9,488 nt of DNA, from contig NHDX01000039.1 in the NCBI GenBank assembly GCA_002171675.1, forward strand, positions 15,477 to 24,964, written 5' to 3'. The notes beneath the pieces were generated by a model. The model was not told the DNA's origin. It saw nothing but the letters and a program-made list of their open reading frames with translations, and did not search any database. Shown here piece by piece: positions 6,844 through 9,488 of this stretch. Position numbers and translations under genes: made by a program. This DNA is from Chloroflexi bacterium TMED70 (GTDB lineage Bacteria > Chloroflexota > Dehalococcoidia > Lucifugimonadales > Lucifugimonadaceae). Position 1 is the first letter of the stretch. Each line of letters starts with the position of its first letter.

Positions 6844-8847
6844 GTGACATCAGAAAAAAAAATCAAACCTTCTTTTATAGATATAATCGAAGGAGGAACA
6901 GAGGCAAATTATAGAATCCAAACTCATGCTGAAGGACCTAAGGGAAAAATTCCGTTTACACCAGAAATTCTTATAAATGAACCAAGTGGAAACCACTTTG
7001 GATTAACCCAAAATGCTGGGATGGGTTGGAACCCCCAAGAATTACTAAGAAAACAATTCCTGATACTATCTACAAGCGGAGGAATGAAAGACAGTGACGG
7101 TTCGCCTGTTGCATTGGGATTTCATACAGGTCATTGGGAACTTTCTTCATTAGTAGAAAAGTCAGCTAATACTATAAATGAATTAGGAGGCCTTCCTTTC
7201 GCAGCATATTGTTCAGACCCGTGTGATGGTAGAACTCAAGGGACTACAGGTATGTTTGATTCTTTACCATATAGAAATGATGCCGCAAAAGTTTTCAGAA
7301 GAATTGCTAGATCTTTACCTACAGCAAAAGCAATAATGGGAATAGCTTCTTGTGATAAAGGTTTACCTGCAATGATGATGGCTTTAGCAGGCATGAGAGA
7401 TAAACCATCGATAATAGTACCTGGAGGTTCAACCTTAGCTCCAGAAAATGGAGAAGATGCAGGAAAGATACAATCTATTGGTGCAAGATTTTCTCAAGGT
7501 GAAATAACCTTAGATTACGCTCAAGATATGGGTTGTAAAGCGTGTGCCTCCCCTGGAGGAGGATGTCAATTTTTAGGAACAGCCGGAACATCTCAGGTGA
7601 TAGCAGAGTCTCTAGGTATAGCATTAACTCATTCAGCTTGTACTCCTAGTGGAACTCCAGCCTGGTTAGATAATGCTAAACGTTCAGCTAAAGCTTTGAT
7701 GAACCTTGAAGAAGATTCAATAAATATACAACAAATATTAACTGATAAAGCATTTGAAAATGCTATGGTTGTGCATGCTGCATGTGGAGGTTCAACAAAC
7801 TTATTACTACACCTTCCTGCTATAGCTCATTCAGTAGGTAGAAAAAGAATGGGTGTAGATGACTGGGCAAGAATTAATAGTTATGTTCCACGACTTGTTG
7901 ACGTACTTCCTAATGGTCCCGTAGGGCATCCTACTTCACAATTTTATGCTGCTGGAGGAGTTCCAGAAGTTATGCTTAACCTAAAAAAACTTGGTTTGCT
8001 AAATCTTGATGAACTAACTGTATCTGGAAAGACTCTAAGGGAAAATTTAGAGTGGTGGGAAGAATCAGAAAGAAGAAAATATGTAAGAAATTTCCTTTCA
8101 CAAAATGATAAAGTTGATCCAGAAAATGTAATAATGAATAAGGCTAATGCGACCTTAAGAGGATTAACCTCAACAGTAACATTTCCAAAAGGAAATATTG
8201 CCCCTGAAGGATCTGTAATTAAATCTACAGCCATTGATCCTGAAGTCATAGATAAAGATGGAGTGTATAGAAACACTGGATTAGCTAGAGTTTTCAATTC
8301 TGAAAAAGATGCTATGAGATCAATAAAATCAACTGGGCCTGACAAATTAAAAAAAGGTGAGATACTTGTGATTATTTGTGGAGGGCCTATCGGTACAGGA
8401 ATGGAAGAAACATATCAAATTACAGCAGCTCTAAAACACTTATCCTATGGAAAACATATAGCATTGCTTACTGATGCTAGGTTTTCAGGAGTTTCAACAG
8501 GAGCCTGTATTGGTCATATAGGGCCGGAAGCTTTAGCTGGTGGGCCTATAGGATTATTAAAAGATGCAGATTTAATTGAGATTGAAATTGACACTAAAAA
8601 GCTTACAGGGTCAATAAATTTGGTAGGTGAAGGCAAAGATAATCATGGGTCTGATTGGGGTTCTAAAGAACTATCTTTTAGAAATGCCTCGCTAGAGATA
8701 AAGCCAAATGAAAAATTACCTGACGATACTAGATTATGGGCAGCCTTACAAGATGTTAGTGGGGGAACTTGGGGAGGATGTGTTTATGATGTTGATGCAA
8801 TCATTGAAACCTTAAATGCAGGAAAAGAAGCTTTAAAGAAAAAATAA
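6844..8847 (+). CDS. IlvD/Edd-family dehydratase, YjhG/YagF type (probable D-xylonate dehydratase)
   Basis: Fe-S cluster-dependent dehydratase that removes water from a sugar acid to give a 2-keto-3-deoxy acid; E. coli YjhG and YagF act on D-xylonate. Length (667) matches that 655-residue subgroup, longer than IlvD (about 560-615). Characteristic blocks include SGNHFGLTQNAGMGW (48-62), CDGRTQGTTGMFDSLPYRND (127-146), CDKGLPAMMMALAG (170-183), GGGCQFLGTAGTSQ (238-251), HAACGGSTNLLLHLPAIAH (311-329), GNIAPEGSVIKSTAID (450-465), DARFSGVSTGACIGHIGPEA (544-563) and LPDDTRLWA (625-633). Likely cluster ligands are C127, C170 and C241. Soluble, no signal peptide. The GTG start is set by AGGAG at 6834. 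The subgroup call is strong. The exact substrate (xylonate or another pentonate/hexonate) is inference because no aldolase, transporter or sugar dehydrogenase is visible. Base composition is less AT-rich than mfd, which fits its Gly/Ala-rich protein and need not mean transfer. Confidence 0.85.
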   Translation: MTSEKKIKPSFIDIIEGGTEANYRIQTHAEGPKGKIPFTPEILINEPSGNHFGLTQNAGMGWNPQELLRKQFLILSTSGGMKDSDGSPVALGFHTGHWELSSLVEKSANTINELGGLPFAAYCSDPCDGRTQGTTGMFDSLPYRNDAAKVFRRIARSLPTAKAIMGIASCDKGLPAMMMALAGMRDKPSIIVPGGSTLAPENGEDAGKIQSIGARFSQGEITLDYAQDMGCKACASPGGGCQFLGTAGTSQVIAESLGIALTHSACTPSGTPAWLDNAKRSAKALMNLEEDSINIQQILTDKAFENAMVVHAACGGSTNLLLHLPAIAHSVGRKRMGVDDWARINSYVPRLVDVLPNGPVGHPTSQFYAAGGVPEVMLNLKKLGLLNLDELTVSGKTLRENLEWWEESERRKYVRNFLSQNDKVDPENVIMNKANATLRGLTSTVTFPKGNIAPEGSVIKSTAIDPEVIDKDGVYRNTGLARVFNSEKDAMRSIKSTGPDKLKKGEILVIICGGPIGTGMEETYQITAALKHLSYGKHIALLTDARFSGVSTGACIGHIGPEALAGGPIGLLKDADLIEIEIDTKKLTGSINLVGEGKDNHGSDWGSKELSFRNASLEIKPNEKLPDDTRLWAALQDVSGGTWGGCVYDVDAIIETLNAGKEALKKK

Positions 8848-8849
8848 TT

Positions 8850-9488
8850 ATGTCCATAAAAATTGTACCCATTGATAAAACTAATATTCAAGAATGGAGA
8901 ACATCAGTAAGAAGAGTTTTTGGTGATATCCCAAGTGAATCTGACGTAAAAAGATTAGTTAATGATAGGCTCATGATACCTTATGAAGACTGGTCAAAAG
9001 GATCTGAAAAAGTTGATCATAATAGACTTATTGGAGCATATGACGAGGAAACTAAATCTATCGTTGGTACAGGAGGAGCTGATAAATTTGATATAACTGT
9101 CCCAGGTGGCAATTCATTAAGTATGGCTGGTATTGCTTATATGGGAACTGCACCGACTCATAAAAGAAAGGGTATCTTTAGATTAATGATGAATAACCTT
9201 CATTCTCAAGCTAAAGATAGAGGAGATTCTTTAGCTGGACTTTGGGCATCTCAATCGTTACTTTATTCAAGATTTGGGTATGGATTAGCTACATTAAGAG
9301 AAGATTGGATGATTAATGCTAAGAGTACTCAACTGAACAAAAGTTCAGATCCTAAAATTAAAATAAGATTTGTCAACAAAAAATTAGCGCTTAAAGAAAT
9401 ACCAGAAATTTATAATAGTGTTTGGAAAAAACAAAATGGATTTACTGATCGATCGCAAGGTTATTGGGATTATCTTCTATATGAAAAT
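8850..9488 (+). CDS. Eis-like GNAT-family N-acetyltransferase, C-terminus cut by window edge
   Basis: The ATG at 8850 opens a frame of 213 codons without a stop to the window edge. It resembles the N-terminal half of the Eis family (enhanced intracellular survival proteins, about 400 residues: two GNAT-fold domains and an SCP2-like domain). The acetyl-CoA loop is YMGTAPTHKRKGIFRLMM (97-114), preceded by the strand SMAGIAY. ASQSLLYSRFGYGLAT (133-148) corresponds to the Eis stretch with a Y-x-R-F-G-Y core. After about 170 the second GNAT-like domain begins (KIRFVNKKLALKEIPEIYNSVWKKQNG). The start lies 2 nt after the dehydratase stop with no good Shine-Dalgarno sequence, so the two are probably co-transcribed and coupled. 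Mycobacterial Eis acetylates aminoglycosides and protein lysines. The substrate here is unknown, and resistance should not be assumed. Whether the SCP2-like domain is present cannot be seen. Confidence 0.85.
   Translation, partial: MSIKIVPIDKTNIQEWRTSVRRVFGDIPSESDVKRLVNDRLMIPYEDWSKGSEKVDHNRLIGAYDEETKSIVGTGGADKFDITVPGGNSLSMAGIAYMGTAPTHKRKGIFRLMMNNLHSQAKDRGDSLAGLWASQSLLYSRFGYGLATLREDWMINAKSTQLNKSSDPKIKIRFVNKKLALKEIPEIYNSVWKKQNGFTDRSQGYWDYLLYEN

Noticed and set aside
7944..8345. 133-codon open frame on the minus strand inside the dehydratase gene
   Set aside because: It lies wholly antisense to a strongly conserved family gene, its translation resembles no family I know, and it has no supporting start signal. 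It is a shadow frame.
6844..8847. Dihydroxy-acid dehydratase (IlvD) or 6-phosphogluconate dehydratase (Edd)
   Set aside because: The length and the CDGRTQGTTGMF and GGGCQFLGTAGTSQ blocks match YjhG/YagF. IlvD instead carries a CGGMYTANTM-type block at the third cysteine.
1..9488. CRISPR array, insertion sequence, tRNA/rRNA, prophage or defence island
   Set aside because: Nearly every base belongs to a recognisable conserved gene. The gaps are 69 bases or shorter, with no repeat arrays, transposase motifs or tRNA-like folds that I can see.

Overview
This AT-rich window (AAA, AAT, ATA and TTA codons dominate, and intergenic gaps are very short) looks like chromosome from a streamlined free-living bacterium. 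The style suggests a marine planktonic lineage. The phylum cannot be fixed from sequence alone. An Eis-like acetyltransferase and the apparent lack of Shine-Dalgarno sites at two genes lean weakly toward Actinobacteria- or Chloroflexota-type groups, which is inference. The genes use the standard code (TAA and TAG stops, TGG for Trp), and I see no frameshifts in them.

Layout. The left third (1-3238) is a minus-strand amino-acid biosynthesis operon, transcribed proB > proA > thrB with gaps of 10 and 4 nt. ProB and ProA make glutamate-5-semialdehyde for proline. ThrB makes O-phosphohomoserine for threonine, and its 3' end runs off the left edge. A 53-bp divergent spacer (3239-3291) separates proB from mfd on the plus strand and must hold both promoters. 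mfd (3292-6774) encodes the transcription-repair coupling factor. After a 69-bp spacer with a candidate extended -10 promoter and a clear ribosome binding site comes a second plus-strand unit. It contains a 667-residue IlvD/Edd-family dehydratase of the YjhG/YagF (xylonate dehydratase) type, and 2 nt later an Eis-like GNAT acetyltransferase cut by the right edge.

How it fits together. Three modules are visible: proline/threonine synthesis, DNA repair coupled to transcription, and probable sugar-acid catabolism with an acetyltransferase of unknown substrate. The annotated genes cover all but about 140 bases, and no gap exceeds 70 bases. I see no RNA gene, mobile element, CRISPR array or clear terminator. 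I found no convincing new system. The most unusual point is the pairing of a YjhG/YagF-type dehydratase with an Eis-like acetyltransferase in one apparent transcript.
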